Positions 17,783 through 25,425 of a stretch of DNA of 64,000 nucleotides are shown piece by piece. Within the stretch, counting starts at the first letter, position 1; each line of letters starts with the position of its first letter. The position numbers were made by a program, and so were the translations under genes. Source of the DNA: Mesorhizobium sp. NZP2298 (GTDB lineage: Bacteria > Pseudomonadota > Alphaproteobacteria > Rhizobiales > Rhizobiaceae); assembly GCF_013170825.1 (NCBI RefSeq), contig NZ_CP033365.1, forward strand, positions 62,001 through 126,000, written 5' to 3'. The notes under the pieces were generated by a model, which worked only from the letters and a program-made list of their open reading frames with translations, was not told where the DNA came from and ran no database searches.

Positions 17783-19384
17783 ATGAACCGCTTCGCCGAA
17801 CTCCTCGACCGCCTGGTGCTGACGCCGTCGCGCAACGGCAAGCTGACGCTGCTGGTCGACTACTTCCGCAGCGTCGAGGACCCGGATCGCGGCCTGGCGC
17901 TGGCCGCCATCACCGGCGATCTGAACATCGCCGCGGTCAAGCCGGCGATGCTGCGCACCCTTGTCACCGAACGCATGGACCCGGTGCTATTCGGCTATTC
18001 CTACGACTATGTCGGCGACCTCGCCGAGACGGTGTCGCTGGTCTGGCCGCAAACCCCCGGCAAAATCCCCAACCGTGAGCCGACACTCGGCGAGGTCGTG
18101 GCCAAGTTGCAGGCGGCAAGCCGCTCCGACGGACCGAAGGTGCTGGCTGGGCTGCTCGACAGCGCCGGCATTTCGGCGCGCTTCGCCATTATCAAGCTGG
18201 TCACCGGCGGCCTGCGCATCGGAGTGTCGGCGCGGCTCGCCAAGCAGGCGCTGGCGGATTTCGGCAAGGTCGACGTCGCCGAGATCGAGGAACTCTGGCA
18301 CGGGCTGTCGCCACCCTATACGGCGCTGTTCGCGTGGCTGGAGGGCAAGGCTGAAAAACCCCGCAACACGGCGATGGCGCTGTTCAGGCCGGTGATGCTG
18401 TCGAACCCGGTCGGCGACGGCGATCTGGAAAAGCTCGATCCGGCGGACTATGCGGCCGAATGGAAATGGGACGGCATCCGCGTCCAGGCAGTGGCGGAAG
18501 GCGGCATCCGCCGGCTCTATTCGCGCACCGGCGACGATGTCTCCGGCGCCTTTCCCGACCTTGCCGACGCGATGCATTTTTCCGCGACGCTGGATGGCGA
18601 GTTGCTGGTTGGCGATCCCCGACAGGCGACGGGGACGTTCTCGGACCTGCAGCAGAGGCTGAACCGCAAGACGGTGACACCGAAGATGCAGCAGCAATAT
18701 CCGGCCTTCATGCGCTGTTACGATTTGCTGCAGATCGGCGCCGAGGATTTGCGCGGGCTATCCTTCCGCGAGCGGCGCGACCACCTCGAAGCCTTCGTCA
18801 AGACGCTCGACCCCAGCCGTTTCGACCTGTCGCCCTTCGTCGACTTCGCGGATTGGCAGGCGCTGGAGGAGATGCGCCGCGCGCCGCCGCACCCGATCAT
18901 TGAAGGCGTGATGCTGAAACGCTGGGATTCGCCCTATGTCGCCGGGCGGCCGAAAGGCCCGTGGTTCAAATGGAAGCGCGATCCGCACACAGTGGATGCC
19001 GTCCTGATGTATGCCCAGCGCGGCCATGGCAAGCGCTCGAGCTTCTACTCCGACTACACGTTCGGCGTCTGGTCCGGGGCCGAGGGCGAGGAGGAACTGG
19101 TGCCGGTCGGCAAGGCCTATTTCGGCTTCACCGACGAGGAGCTGAAGCAGATCGACAAATATGTCAGGGACAATACGGTCGAGCGCTTCGGCCCGGTGCG
19201 CTCGGTGCGGGCGGACCGCGACAATGGCCTGGTGCTGGAAGTCGCCTTCGAAGGGCTCAACCGCTCGACCCGGCACAAATCCGGTGTCGCCATGCGCTTT
19301 CCCCGCATTTCACGGCTACGCTGGGACAAGCCGGCCAACGAGGCCGACCGCATCGAGACGCTGCAGGCGCTGCTCGCTCGCTGA
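17783..19384 (+). CDS. ATP-dependent DNA ligase (LigB/LigC type)
   Basis: This 533-residue ligase has an N-terminal DNA-binding domain, a nucleotidyltransferase domain with catalytic lysine motif I EWKWDGIRVQ and LDGELLVG, and a C-terminal OB fold with motif VI-like LNRSTRHKSGVAMRFPRI. It seals nicks using ATP in repair. It starts 4 bases after the exonuclease stop. The Lhr-type helicase and phosphoesterase that commonly complete this operon are absent; the next gene is on the opposite strand. Confidence 0.94.
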   Translation: MNRFAELLDRLVLTPSRNGKLTLLVDYFRSVEDPDRGLALAAITGDLNIAAVKPAMLRTLVTERMDPVLFGYSYDYVGDLAETVSLVWPQTPGKIPNREPTLGEVVAKLQAASRSDGPKVLAGLLDSAGISARFAIIKLVTGGLRIGVSARLAKQALADFGKVDVAEIEELWHGLSPPYTALFAWLEGKAEKPRNTAMALFRPVMLSNPVGDGDLEKLDPADYAAEWKWDGIRVQAVAEGGIRRLYSRTGDDVSGAFPDLADAMHFSATLDGELLVGDPRQATGTFSDLQQRLNRKTVTPKMQQQYPAFMRCYDLLQIGAEDLRGLSFRERRDHLEAFVKTLDPSRFDLSPFVDFADWQALEEMRRAPPHPIIEGVMLKRWDSPYVAGRPKGPWFKWKRDPHTVDAVLMYAQRGHGKRSSFYSDYTFGVWSGAEGEEELVPVGKAYFGFTDEELKQIDKYVRDNTVERFGPVRSVRADRDNGLVLEVAFEGLNRSTRHKSGVAMRFPRISRLRWDKPANEADRIETLQALLAR

Positions 19385-19395
19385 GTTCCAGCCGA

Positions 19396-20565
19396 CTAAG
19401 GCTCGATCGAGACGCGGATCTCGTAGATGTTGACCGCCTTGCCCTGCTTGTCGAAATCGGAATTGACGGCGATGGTTCCGGCCGAGCCCGGCCGCTTGTT
19501 GGGGAACTGCACGTCGAACAGATATTCGTTGCGCTGCTGGCCGACCGCGTAGCGTTTGCGGCCACAGTCGCCGAGTTCGCCGAAATTGCAGTCGACGGAT
19601 ATCTGCGTGTCCTTGCCGTCCTCGGCGCGGGCGATGATATCGAACACGGCATGCTTGCCGGCGAGCTTTTCCAGCACGCCTTGCCCGACATCGAAGGCGA
19701 TCGCCGAACCGGAGGCGCCGGACCGGATGCGCAGGAACGGACCGGTGTCGTCCTTCATCACCTCGGCCTTGGCGTCCGACGGGGCGGCGACATGTGTGGG
19801 ATCGGTCGGCGAGAACACATTGATCCAGTCGCGCGATTGGTCCGCGGCGCCAGGCTTTGCCGGCGCATTGGCGCCGTCGGCCGGCGTGAAATCGTCGTCC
19901 TCCACGGTTGGCGGCGCCTCCGGCGGTGCCGTATCGAGTTGCGCCGCAGTCTTGAAAACACCGGTCTGCATGGCGAAAAACAGGCCGATGCCTACCGCCG
20001 CAAGCAGGGTCACGGTGAAGAAGATGGCGGTCAGCGGCAGGCGACGACCGCGAATGCGGCGTTCGTCGCGATCGGGCGCCACTTCCGCTGCGGCTCCCGA
20101 AGCGGCGGGAGCCGACATGTCGATGGCCGGCGCGCCGGGCAGCGTGGCGTCCGGCATGATGTCGGGAACGACCGGCAGCACGCGCGAGCGCGGCGCGTCG
20201 GATGCGGGCTGCGCGGGGCCGGCGACGGCGACCGCGGGCGACGGCGTCCTGTCGCCGATCTCGATCGCGGGCGCCGCGGTGGCCGCGGGCTCGCCCGCCG
20301 GGGAATCGACTTGCGGACCAACATCCGGCACCGCCGGCAGGAACTCGGATTCGATTTCGGCGATCTTCGCCTGGATCGCCTTGCGGCGCTTGATGGCGAC
20401 TTCCACGGTCACGCCGGGATTGGCCTGGAGCGCACGATCGAGCGCGGCAAAGGCCGACCGGTAGACCTTCTCGCGGAACGCGCGGTCCTCGGCATTGCCC
20501 TTGTCCAAGGCGTTCCGGATCGCTTTTTCGATCGCGTCCAAGCGAGATCCCTCTGCAAATTGCAC
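19396..20565 (-). CDS. Hypothetical single-pass membrane protein with Ala/Pro-rich linker
   Basis: I do not recognise a named family. The 389-residue product has a charged helical N-terminus (about 1-70), a Pro/Ala-rich linker, one transmembrane segment (LTAIFFTVTLLAAVGIGLFF) and a C-terminal extracytoplasmic domain of about 140 residues with paired Cys (DCNFGELGDCG). The start GTG at 20565 has GGGAAG upstream; TTG 20568 is also possible. There is no good ATG in the conserved-looking part, although the frame is open further upstream. It may be a cell-envelope protein. Confidence 0.7.
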   Translation of the reverse strand: MQFAEGSRLDAIEKAIRNALDKGNAEDRAFREKVYRSAFAALDRALQANPGVTVEVAIKRRKAIQAKIAEIESEFLPAVPDVGPQVDSPAGEPAATAAPAIEIGDRTPSPAVAVAGPAQPASDAPRSRVLPVVPDIMPDATLPGAPAIDMSAPAASGAAAEVAPDRDERRIRGRRLPLTAIFFTVTLLAAVGIGLFFAMQTGVFKTAAQLDTAPPEAPPTVEDDDFTPADGANAPAKPGAADQSRDWINVFSPTDPTHVAAPSDAKAEVMKDDTGPFLRIRSGASGSAIAFDVGQGVLEKLAGKHAVFDIIARAEDGKDTQISVDCNFGELGDCGRKRYAVGQQRNEYLFDVQFPNKRPGSAGTIAVNSDFDKQGKAVNIYEIRVSIEP

Positions 20566-20831
20566 CAATCTTCCCTGATGGTTAGCCGTAGGCGACCAAT
20601 CAATCAACGGGCGTGCGGCTGCATTCTGCCTCGACGGGCCGTCCAAAGTCCATCTTGGCGATGTTCCGGCAAATAAAATCGGACTATCCCGGCGATTCTT
20701 CGCAGGCAGCGACGCCCCAACCCTGGTTTCGACCGTGTTGGGCGCTCGTGCATGATTTGCCAAGTCGCATCTTGAATTCACGGCCGGTTGAGTCTATCAC
20801 CCAGCCCATCTTGGAGGCCTTGGCCTCCCGG

Positions 20832-20907
20832 GCCGCTTTAGCTCAGTTGGTAGAGCACATCATTCGTAATGATGGGGTCGCGTGTTCGAGTCACGCAAGC
20901 GGCACCA
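20832..20907 (+). tRNA. tRNA-Thr (anticodon CGT)
   Basis: This is a 76-base cloverleaf with acceptor GCCGCTT/AAGCGGC, a D-arm with GCTCAGTTGGTAGAGC, an anticodon loop TTCGTAA on an ATCAT/ATGAT stem, and a T-arm with GTTCGAG. CCA is encoded at 20905-20907. tRNA-Thr genes are common integration targets, and decayed mobile-element material lies directly downstream. Confidence 0.97.
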
Positions 20908-20956
20908 AAATTTCCCAAGGGTTTGCGGGTTCCAGAGGCGTAGGGCGAAAAACGCC

Positions 20957-20978
20957 CTGCCAACACTCTGCCAACATT
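20957..20978. repeat. Tandem TGCCAAC repeats downstream of tRNA-Thr
   Basis: CTGCCAACACT and CTGCCAACATT lie head to tail (11-base period), 50 bases after the tRNA, next to a small hairpin AGGGCG-AAAAA-CGCCCT at 20942-20958. Short direct repeats like these next to a tRNA 3' end resemble integrase arm-binding sites. No integrase gene remains in the window. Confidence 0.45.
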
Positions 20979-20986
20979 TCCCGAGC

Positions 20987-21233
20987 TCATTTGTTCGCCC
21001 TTTGTAGCGCATCGACAAGGGCTCGGCTGAACACTTCGCGGGCGTCTAGACCTATGGCGCGCGCCCGAATGGCCTTTTGAAAGGTCGTAGGGACGGCCTG
21101 GCTTGTCCTAAAACCATCGGCGGACCCCGAGGGCTTCGGCCATGGCGTGAAGCTCGGCGAGTGAATCGGCCGCCATATGGCACCATCACCATCGGGCGAG
21201 GCGCCAGCGCGGCCGGTCAACGTTGACCGTCAT
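20987..21233 (-). pseudogene. DUF4031 family gene remnant
   Basis: From ATG 21233 the minus strand reads MTVNVDRPRWRLARW, a TGA (21186-21188), then in the same frame WCHMAADSLAELHAMAEALG VRRWF and TAG (21108-21110). The cysteine/histidine segment and DSLAELHAMA pattern match DUF4031 proteins, small phage- and plasmid-borne proteins of about 80-100 residues. A C-terminal continuation (FQKAIRARAIGLDAREVFSR) is found in another frame ending at 20987. One nonsense mutation and one frameshift make it a pseudogene. Confidence 0.65.
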
Positions 21234-21370
21234 GCGAAGGCCTTCGGTTCGGTGTCCCCGCTGATATAGAGCGAGTGCCCCGGAAAGCCGGCGGCTGTCA
21301 CCTTGAGGGCGAGCGGGGCGGCGCCGGCATCGCGCATGACGGCAAGGGCGCAGCCGCCACAGTAATCGTC
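21230..21370 (-). pseudogene. Truncated small phage-like ORF
   Basis: On the minus strand a frame reads VDDYCGGCALAVMRDAG, then ...LKVTAAGFPGHSLYISGD, and stops at 21230-21232, where its TGA overlaps the ATG of the DUF4031 remnant. That kind of coupling is typical of phage gene arrays. The 5' end is lost at the junction with the neighbouring methyltransferase stop near 21373. I do not recognise the family. Confidence 0.45.
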
Positions 21371-21372
21371 CA

Positions 21373-22059
21373 CTATCTAGCCGCTTTGACGGAGCGTTTG
21401 CGTTGCCGCAGCCTCCGCAAAATGAAAGAGTTGATGGCAGAGCGGACATCGAACCTTCCGCCATCGACTTTCTGCGCTACGATTTGGTGCCCGACATGGA
21501 GAACTTTAATTTCCTTGCGTCTGGAAGCCACGAAAACATTGATGGCTTCTTCCGGCCTCGTTTCGATCGGTTGTTTCCGTTCCCAAGCGTAATCGTCCCA
21601 GATAATGGTTCCGCCATTCTTGAGTAGAGGCCACGCCAGAAGGGAATCGACGTGAACCGCGTCCCGCTCGTGGGCACCATCGATATAGATCAGGTCGTAA
21701 GATCTTTTTTGGTCCTGCAGGTCGATCAATGCTTTGCTGGAAATCGACTTCAGCTTTGTGACGCGCCCGGGATACGAGGCCGTGTTGGCATCGAAGCGCT
21801 GTTCTACTTGGGTAAATCCGCCGGCCGAAGTTACGTATTCGTTCTGCCCTCCAACGAACGGATCGATGCACGTAATCCGCGACAGATGGCAGTACTCAAG
21901 AAAAAAGATCGCAGAACGTCCTTCCCAAGATCCGATTTCCAAGATGTCGAGAGGTCGATCCCGCATACTTGCAAGGCAAGCGCTCCAGACACGGAAATTA
22001 TTAGACGTCCAATCGGAGGAAAACTCTTTCCCTTCGTACCACTTAGCAAAATCGACCAC
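21373..22059 (-). CDS. Class I SAM-dependent methyltransferase
   Basis: This 228-residue protein has the SAM-binding motif ILEIGSWEGRSAIFFLEY and acidic motif YDLIYIDGAHERDAV followed by GGTIIWDDY. It matches the methyltransferase family of sugar or secondary-metabolite clusters with a bound metal. The A/T content looks higher than that of neighbouring genes and it lies inside the tRNA-Thr island, so recent acquisition is likely. The target is unknown. A strongly charged C-terminus (RRLRQRKRSVKAAR) ends the protein. Confidence 0.8.
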   Translation of the reverse strand: MVDFAKWYEGKEFSSDWTSNNFRVWSACLASMRDRPLDILEIGSWEGRSAIFFLEYCHLSRITCIDPFVGGQNEYVTSAGGFTQVEQRFDANTASYPGRVTKLKSISSKALIDLQDQKRSYDLIYIDGAHERDAVHVDSLLAWPLLKNGGTIIWDDYAWERKQPIETRPEEAINVFVASRRKEIKVLHVGHQIVAQKVDGGRFDVRSAINSFILRRLRQRKRSVKAAR

Positions 22060-22230
22060 TGCTAACCCCTCTATATTCGCGGCGAGCTAGCGCGGCTCAC
22101 GTATCGCCAGGTATATTGACGCCGCTTCAGCGTCAATGTTGGATCTGAACCGACGTCCCTGCCGCCGGCAAAGTGCGCCGCCCCGGCAATTCGTCGGTAC
22201 CCAGGCCCCAGCTTTCGGCAGTCACTGCCC

Positions 22231-22392
22231 GCCCTGTGGATGTGGGTTTCGGTCATCATCCTCATCGCCGGGGCCGCAATCAATGCGGAGATGGAGCATC
22301 AGACCGCCGTCGACTCCACCACAGGGCCGGCTCGCCCGATGGGCAAGCGCGGCGCCGTCGTCGCCGACACGTTGGGCAAGACTGCGGATTGA
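22231..22392 (+). pseudogene. C-terminal fragment of a YihY/UPF0761 membrane protein
   Basis: The plus frame reads LWMWVSVIILIAGAAINAEM, then EHQTAVDSTTGPARPMGKRG, and ends at TGA 22390-22392. This matches the last helix and tail of YihY proteins (A.IN.E.EHQTA.D.TTG..RP.G.RGA). No upstream coding part is present, so it is a stub left by a deletion or insertion in the island. Confidence 0.7.
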
Positions 22393-22491
22393 TGGCTGGC
22401 CTGATGGCTCCGCTGCCGGCGACCCATATCCGCCATTGTCGCGACTCAGCTTTGGTGGGAAACTCGCGGGCCTCAGCATGGGAGGTCCGAA

Positions 22492-22680
22492 ATGCCCAAC
22501 ACTTTCAAGACCGGAGACGTCGTCAAGCTGAAGTCGGGAGGGCCGAAGATGACGGTCAGCGATGGGGCCGCTTCCGGCATGTATCTCTGCCACTGGTTCA
22601 ACAAGGAAGGCGACGTTTGGACGCCGCAGCATGCGGGTTTCAAACCCGACCAGTTGGTCGCCGCCGATCAACCTGCGTAA
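22492..22680 (+). CDS. YodC-like DUF2158 family protein
   Basis: This 62-residue protein opens MPNTFKTGDVVKLKSGGPKM and contains CHWFNKEG, the typical DUF2158 pattern (VKLKSGGP.MTV ... C.W...). Members are small, probably SH3-like beta proteins of unknown role, often on mobile DNA. GGGAGG lies at a suitable distance before the ATG. Confidence 0.85.
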   Translation: MPNTFKTGDVVKLKSGGPKMTVSDGAASGMYLCHWFNKEGDVWTPQHAGFKPDQLVAADQPA

Positions 22681-22901
22681 TCCCTGCCCGTCCACTAGGA
22701 ACGGTGGCCGGCCCGGCGTGAATTCAGGCGGCGCGGGAGGATGCGTCACGGCGGTCGCTCTTGGGAGCGACGTCGAGTCGGTATCGCAATCGAAGGTATC
22801 CGTACAGGCGACCGACGGATTTTCCCCATCTCGGCGTTTAACGGTTGAAGCGTGACCACGGCATGGGCCGTGGCCGACGCGCCAACCGGAGACGCCGAAG
22901 C

Positions 22902-23330
22902 ATGATACGCCGTTCGATCCTTGCCGTTGCCTTGAGCCTGCTGACCGTCGCGGCTCTCGCCCAGACAGCGACACAGCCCCCGGCTGCCACGCCTCCGGCC
23001 GCCGCTCCTGCCGCATCAAATGCCAAGTCTGAACTCACGCTGGCCAAGTTCCAGAAGCGGCGGGAGAAGGCGGTCATGGCCGCCGACACGGACGGTGACG
23101 GCAAGATCAGCCTTTTGGAATGGGAAGCCTTTCAAGCCAAGCGCAACGTCAAGGGAGACGCCGCCAAATCCTTCGCCCGTATCGATTCCAATCATGACGG
23201 CTTCATCGATCGCGCCGAGCTCGATGCGTTCTTCGCCAAGCGTTTTGCCAGGCTGGACAAGAACGGCGACGGCGTTCTGACAGCCGATGAGATGTCAGGC
23301 CACAAATCCGCTCCCAAGCCGGAGCAATGA
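22902..23330 (+). CDS. Exported EF-hand calcium-binding protein
   Basis: This 142-residue protein has an N-terminal signal peptide (MIRRSILAVALSLLTVAALA), an Ala/Pro-rich spacer, and three EF-hand loops: about 62-73 (DTDGDGKISLLE), 95-106 (DSNHDGFIDRAE) and 119-130 (DKNGDGVLTADE), each with all liganding positions intact. It is a predicted periplasmic Ca2+-binding protein. It stands 45 bases upstream of an ECF sigma gene and may be co-expressed with it. Confidence 0.9.
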   Translation: MIRRSILAVALSLLTVAALAQTATQPPAATPPAAAPAASNAKSELTLAKFQKRREKAVMAADTDGDGKISLLEWEAFQAKRNVKGDAAKSFARIDSNHDGFIDRAELDAFFAKRFARLDKNGDGVLTADEMSGHKSAPKPEQ

Positions 23331-23375
23331 CCAAGAGGCTATGACGCGTGATGGATATCGGGAGTGCGCGAGCCG

Positions 23376-23912
23376 ATGAGCGCCGATCCGGACGAGGAGC
23401 TGGTTCGTCGGGTCGGAGCTGGCGATCCCGCGGCGGTGCAGACGCTCGTCGCGCGCAAATTGCCGCGCATCCTTTCCCTTGCCGTGCGCATGCTGGGCGA
23501 CGCGGCGGAGGCCGAGGACGTCGCGCAGGAAACCTTCGTGCGCATCTGGCGTCATGCCTCCAGCTGGCGGCGCGGCAATGCACGCTTCGACAGCTGGATC
23601 CACCGGGTGACGCTCAACCTTTGCTACGACCGGTTGCGTCGGCGCCGCGAGGTGGTGACCGACAATCTGCCGGACATGGCCGACCCTGCCCCGCTTCCCG
23701 ACGCCCGCGAAGAGCCACACCGCGTCGAGCAAGCCTTGCAGGCGATCGCGCCGCGCCAGCGCGAGGCGATCATCCTGGTCTACTATCAGGAGATGTCCAA
23801 CATAGAGGCGGCCGCGACACTGGAGATCAGCGTCGACGCCCTGGAGAGCCTGCTTTCGCGCGGCCGTCGGTCCTTGCAGATGATTCTGGCCAGGGACGGC
23901 GTCCATGACTGA
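23376..23912 (+). CDS. ECF RNA polymerase sigma factor
   Basis: This 178-residue sigma-70 family member is of the extracytoplasmic function type, with region 2 at about 25-90 (AEAEDVAQETFVRIWRHA) and region 4 at about 115-170 (LQAIAPRQREAIILVYYQEM), and no regions 1 or 3. The following genes encode a likely membrane anti-sigma factor and a periplasmic sensor, a layout like the cnrYXH/CpxP-linked modules. ATG 23376 is favoured; GTG 23364 would add four codons. Confidence 0.92.
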   Translation: MSADPDEELVRRVGAGDPAAVQTLVARKLPRILSLAVRMLGDAAEAEDVAQETFVRIWRHASSWRRGNARFDSWIHRVTLNLCYDRLRRRREVVTDNLPDMADPAPLPDAREEPHRVEQALQAIAPRQREAIILVYYQEMSNIEAAATLEISVDALESLLSRGRRSLQMILARDGVHD

Positions 23913-24025
23913 GAAAGGCGCGATCATGGATGCCGGACATTCATCGCGCCCCGCGGGCGCCCGGTGGGGCTGCCTCGTTTCCAACCCGCGTGGGCACGCG
24001 GCACCAAGGGGCAAGGGGAAAACAC

Positions 24026-24472
24026 ATGGCTGAAGACATCGAGGACGGCCCGGCAATGGATGCCAAGCGCTTCGCGGCGCTCGCCGAAGCCTATGGCGGC
24101 GATCTGCGGCGCTGGCCGCAAGCGGAGCGTCAGGCAGCCACCATTTTTGCTTCAACCGAGGCGGGCCTAGCCATTTCGCGGCATGCCGGCACGCTTGACG
24201 CCCTGCTTGACAGCTATGGCGTCCCGCACCCCGGCAAGACACTGCACGACACCATCCTGCGGACCGCCAGCCGGCACATCGTCCGGGGCCGGCATAAGCG
24301 GTTCTGGTGGCTCGGGCTGGGGTTGGCCGGCATTGGGCTCGCCGGCGCCATCGCCGGATTGGCCCTGGTGGCCGTCGTTACGCCGGAGGTTCAGCCCGAC
24401 CACTATGTGCTCGACGCCAACGCGACGGCCTTCGGCGACGCCGGACCCGACACGATCGAGGAAGACCTATGA
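24026..24472 (+). CDS. Probable membrane anti-sigma factor
   Basis: This 148-residue protein has a cytoplasmic N-terminal helical part (FAALAEAYGGDLRRWPQAER) and a single membrane segment (about 93-115, WWLGLGLAGIGLAGAIAGLA) followed by a short periplasmic tail. The GGDLRRWP pattern is common in small proteins encoded behind rhizobial ECF sigma genes. The anti-sigma role is inferred from position and topology, not from a recognised catalytic motif. The start is ATG 24026 behind AAGGGG. Confidence 0.65.
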   Translation: MAEDIEDGPAMDAKRFAALAEAYGGDLRRWPQAERQAATIFASTEAGLAISRHAGTLDALLDSYGVPHPGKTLHDTILRTASRHIVRGRHKRFWWLGLGLAGIGLAGAIAGLALVAVVTPEVQPDHYVLDANATAFGDAGPDTIEEDL

Positions 24473-24924
24473 GCACCGGCCGTAACCTCCTCATCGCGTC
24501 GGTGGTGGTGAATGTCTTCCTGGCCGGTGCGCTTGCCGGCGGAGCCGTCTGGATAAGAAGCGGCAAGCCGGCCCAGGGCTATTCGCTGGAAGCGGCCGGG
24601 GGCCGCCTGCCCGACCAGCAGCGTACGCTGTTCCGCAAGGCGTTGCGCGAAGTCCGCCAAGAGTCGCGCGAAATCATTCGCGACGGCCAGCAGGCGAGGC
24701 GCGAGGCGGCGGATTTGCTGCGGCAGCCCGTCCTCGACACGGCGGCCCTGTCGGCCGCCCTGGAGCGGGCCCGCAATGCCGACGTCACCGTGCGCACGCG
24801 GCTTGAGCAGCGCATCGTCGAGTTCGCGGCAGCAGCGTCCACCGAGGATCGCAACATGCTGGCCGAGGGCCTCGCGAGACGCAGCGGGACGCAGCCATCG
24901 GCCAAGCCAAAAAAATCGCCGTGA
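24469..24924 (+). CDS. Periplasmic heavy-metal sensor-like protein (CpxP/CnrX family)
   Basis: This 151-residue protein has an N-terminal membrane anchor (LLIASVVVNVFLAGALAGG) and a long alpha-helical periplasmic domain (LPDQQRTLFRKALREVRQES, then RNADVTVRTRLEQ) typical of the metal-resistance sensor domain shared by CnrX, ZraP and CpxP. Its ATG overlaps the stop of the anti-sigma gene (ATGA), so the two are translationally coupled. It probably modulates release of the ECF sigma factor. Confidence 0.75.
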   Translation: MSTGRNLLIASVVVNVFLAGALAGGAVWIRSGKPAQGYSLEAAGGRLPDQQRTLFRKALREVRQESREIIRDGQQARREAADLLRQPVLDTAALSAALERARNADVTVRTRLEQRIVEFAAAASTEDRNMLAEGLARRSGTQPSAKPKKSP

Positions 24925-25032
24925 CGACCGACGGAAATGCCGATGGCGCCCGTTTAACGAGATGAAGGGCAGGATCTGCCGGACCATCTGGCGCCGACAG
25001 GTTTCAACCTCGGACAACTTCGGAGTTTGGCC

Positions 25033-25311
25033 ATGAACTATCTGGCAAAATACGCGATCACCGCCGCTCTCGCGGTGACCGGAACGGCTGCGACCGTTGC
25101 GGCGTCCTCGGCGATGCCGCTGGCGCCGCTTGCCGCCCCGGCGGTGGTGGAGCAAGTCGCCTGGGGTTGCGGCCCCGGCTGGCACCCCAATCCCTGGGGG
25201 CGTTGCGTCCCCAATCGCGTGGTGGTCTATCCCCGCTATCACTACTGGCACGGCCCGGCTTATTACGCCTGGCATCCGCACCGCCACTGGCACCGCTGGC
25301 ATCGCTGGTAA
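25033..25311 (+). CDS. GCG_CRPN-type small secreted protein
   Basis: This 92-residue protein has a signal peptide (MNYLAKYAITAALAVTGTAA) and a mature part with GCGPGWHPNPWGRCVPN followed by a His/Trp/Tyr-rich tail (HRHWHRWHRW). The GCG...CVPN signature defines a family of short exported rhizobial proteins of unknown function. The His cluster could bind metal. ATG 25033 is used rather than the TTG two codons upstream. Confidence 0.8.
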   Translation: MNYLAKYAITAALAVTGTAATVAASSAMPLAPLAAPAVVEQVAWGCGPGWHPNPWGRCVPNRVVVYPRYHYWHGPAYYAWHPHRHWHRWHRW

Positions 25312-25425
25312 GGGCCATGGGGCCGCCCACCGCGCCGGCTCCATGATCCCAGCTGAGCAGGCACGAACCGGCTCGAATGGGCTTCAGGCGCTGCTCGCCG
25401 GAAGCCCCAGCAATGGAGAGCTGAC

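Noticed and set aside
20942..20958. AGGGCG-AAAAA-CGCCCT hairpin after tRNA-Thr as a terminator
   Set aside because: No T run follows, and tRNA processing could explain the 3' end. It is only mentioned with the neighbouring repeats.
22856..22873. CCACGGC-ATGG-GCCGTGG hairpin upstream of the EF-hand gene
   Set aside because: It is a short GC-rich dyad without a T run or a known motif, expected by chance in such DNA.
23909..24037. Small plus-strand ORF starting MTEKGAIMDAGHSS, overlapping the sigma factor stop
   Set aside because: The ATGA-like overlap is suggestive, but the 42-residue product has no recognisable features and runs into the start of the anti-sigma gene in another frame.
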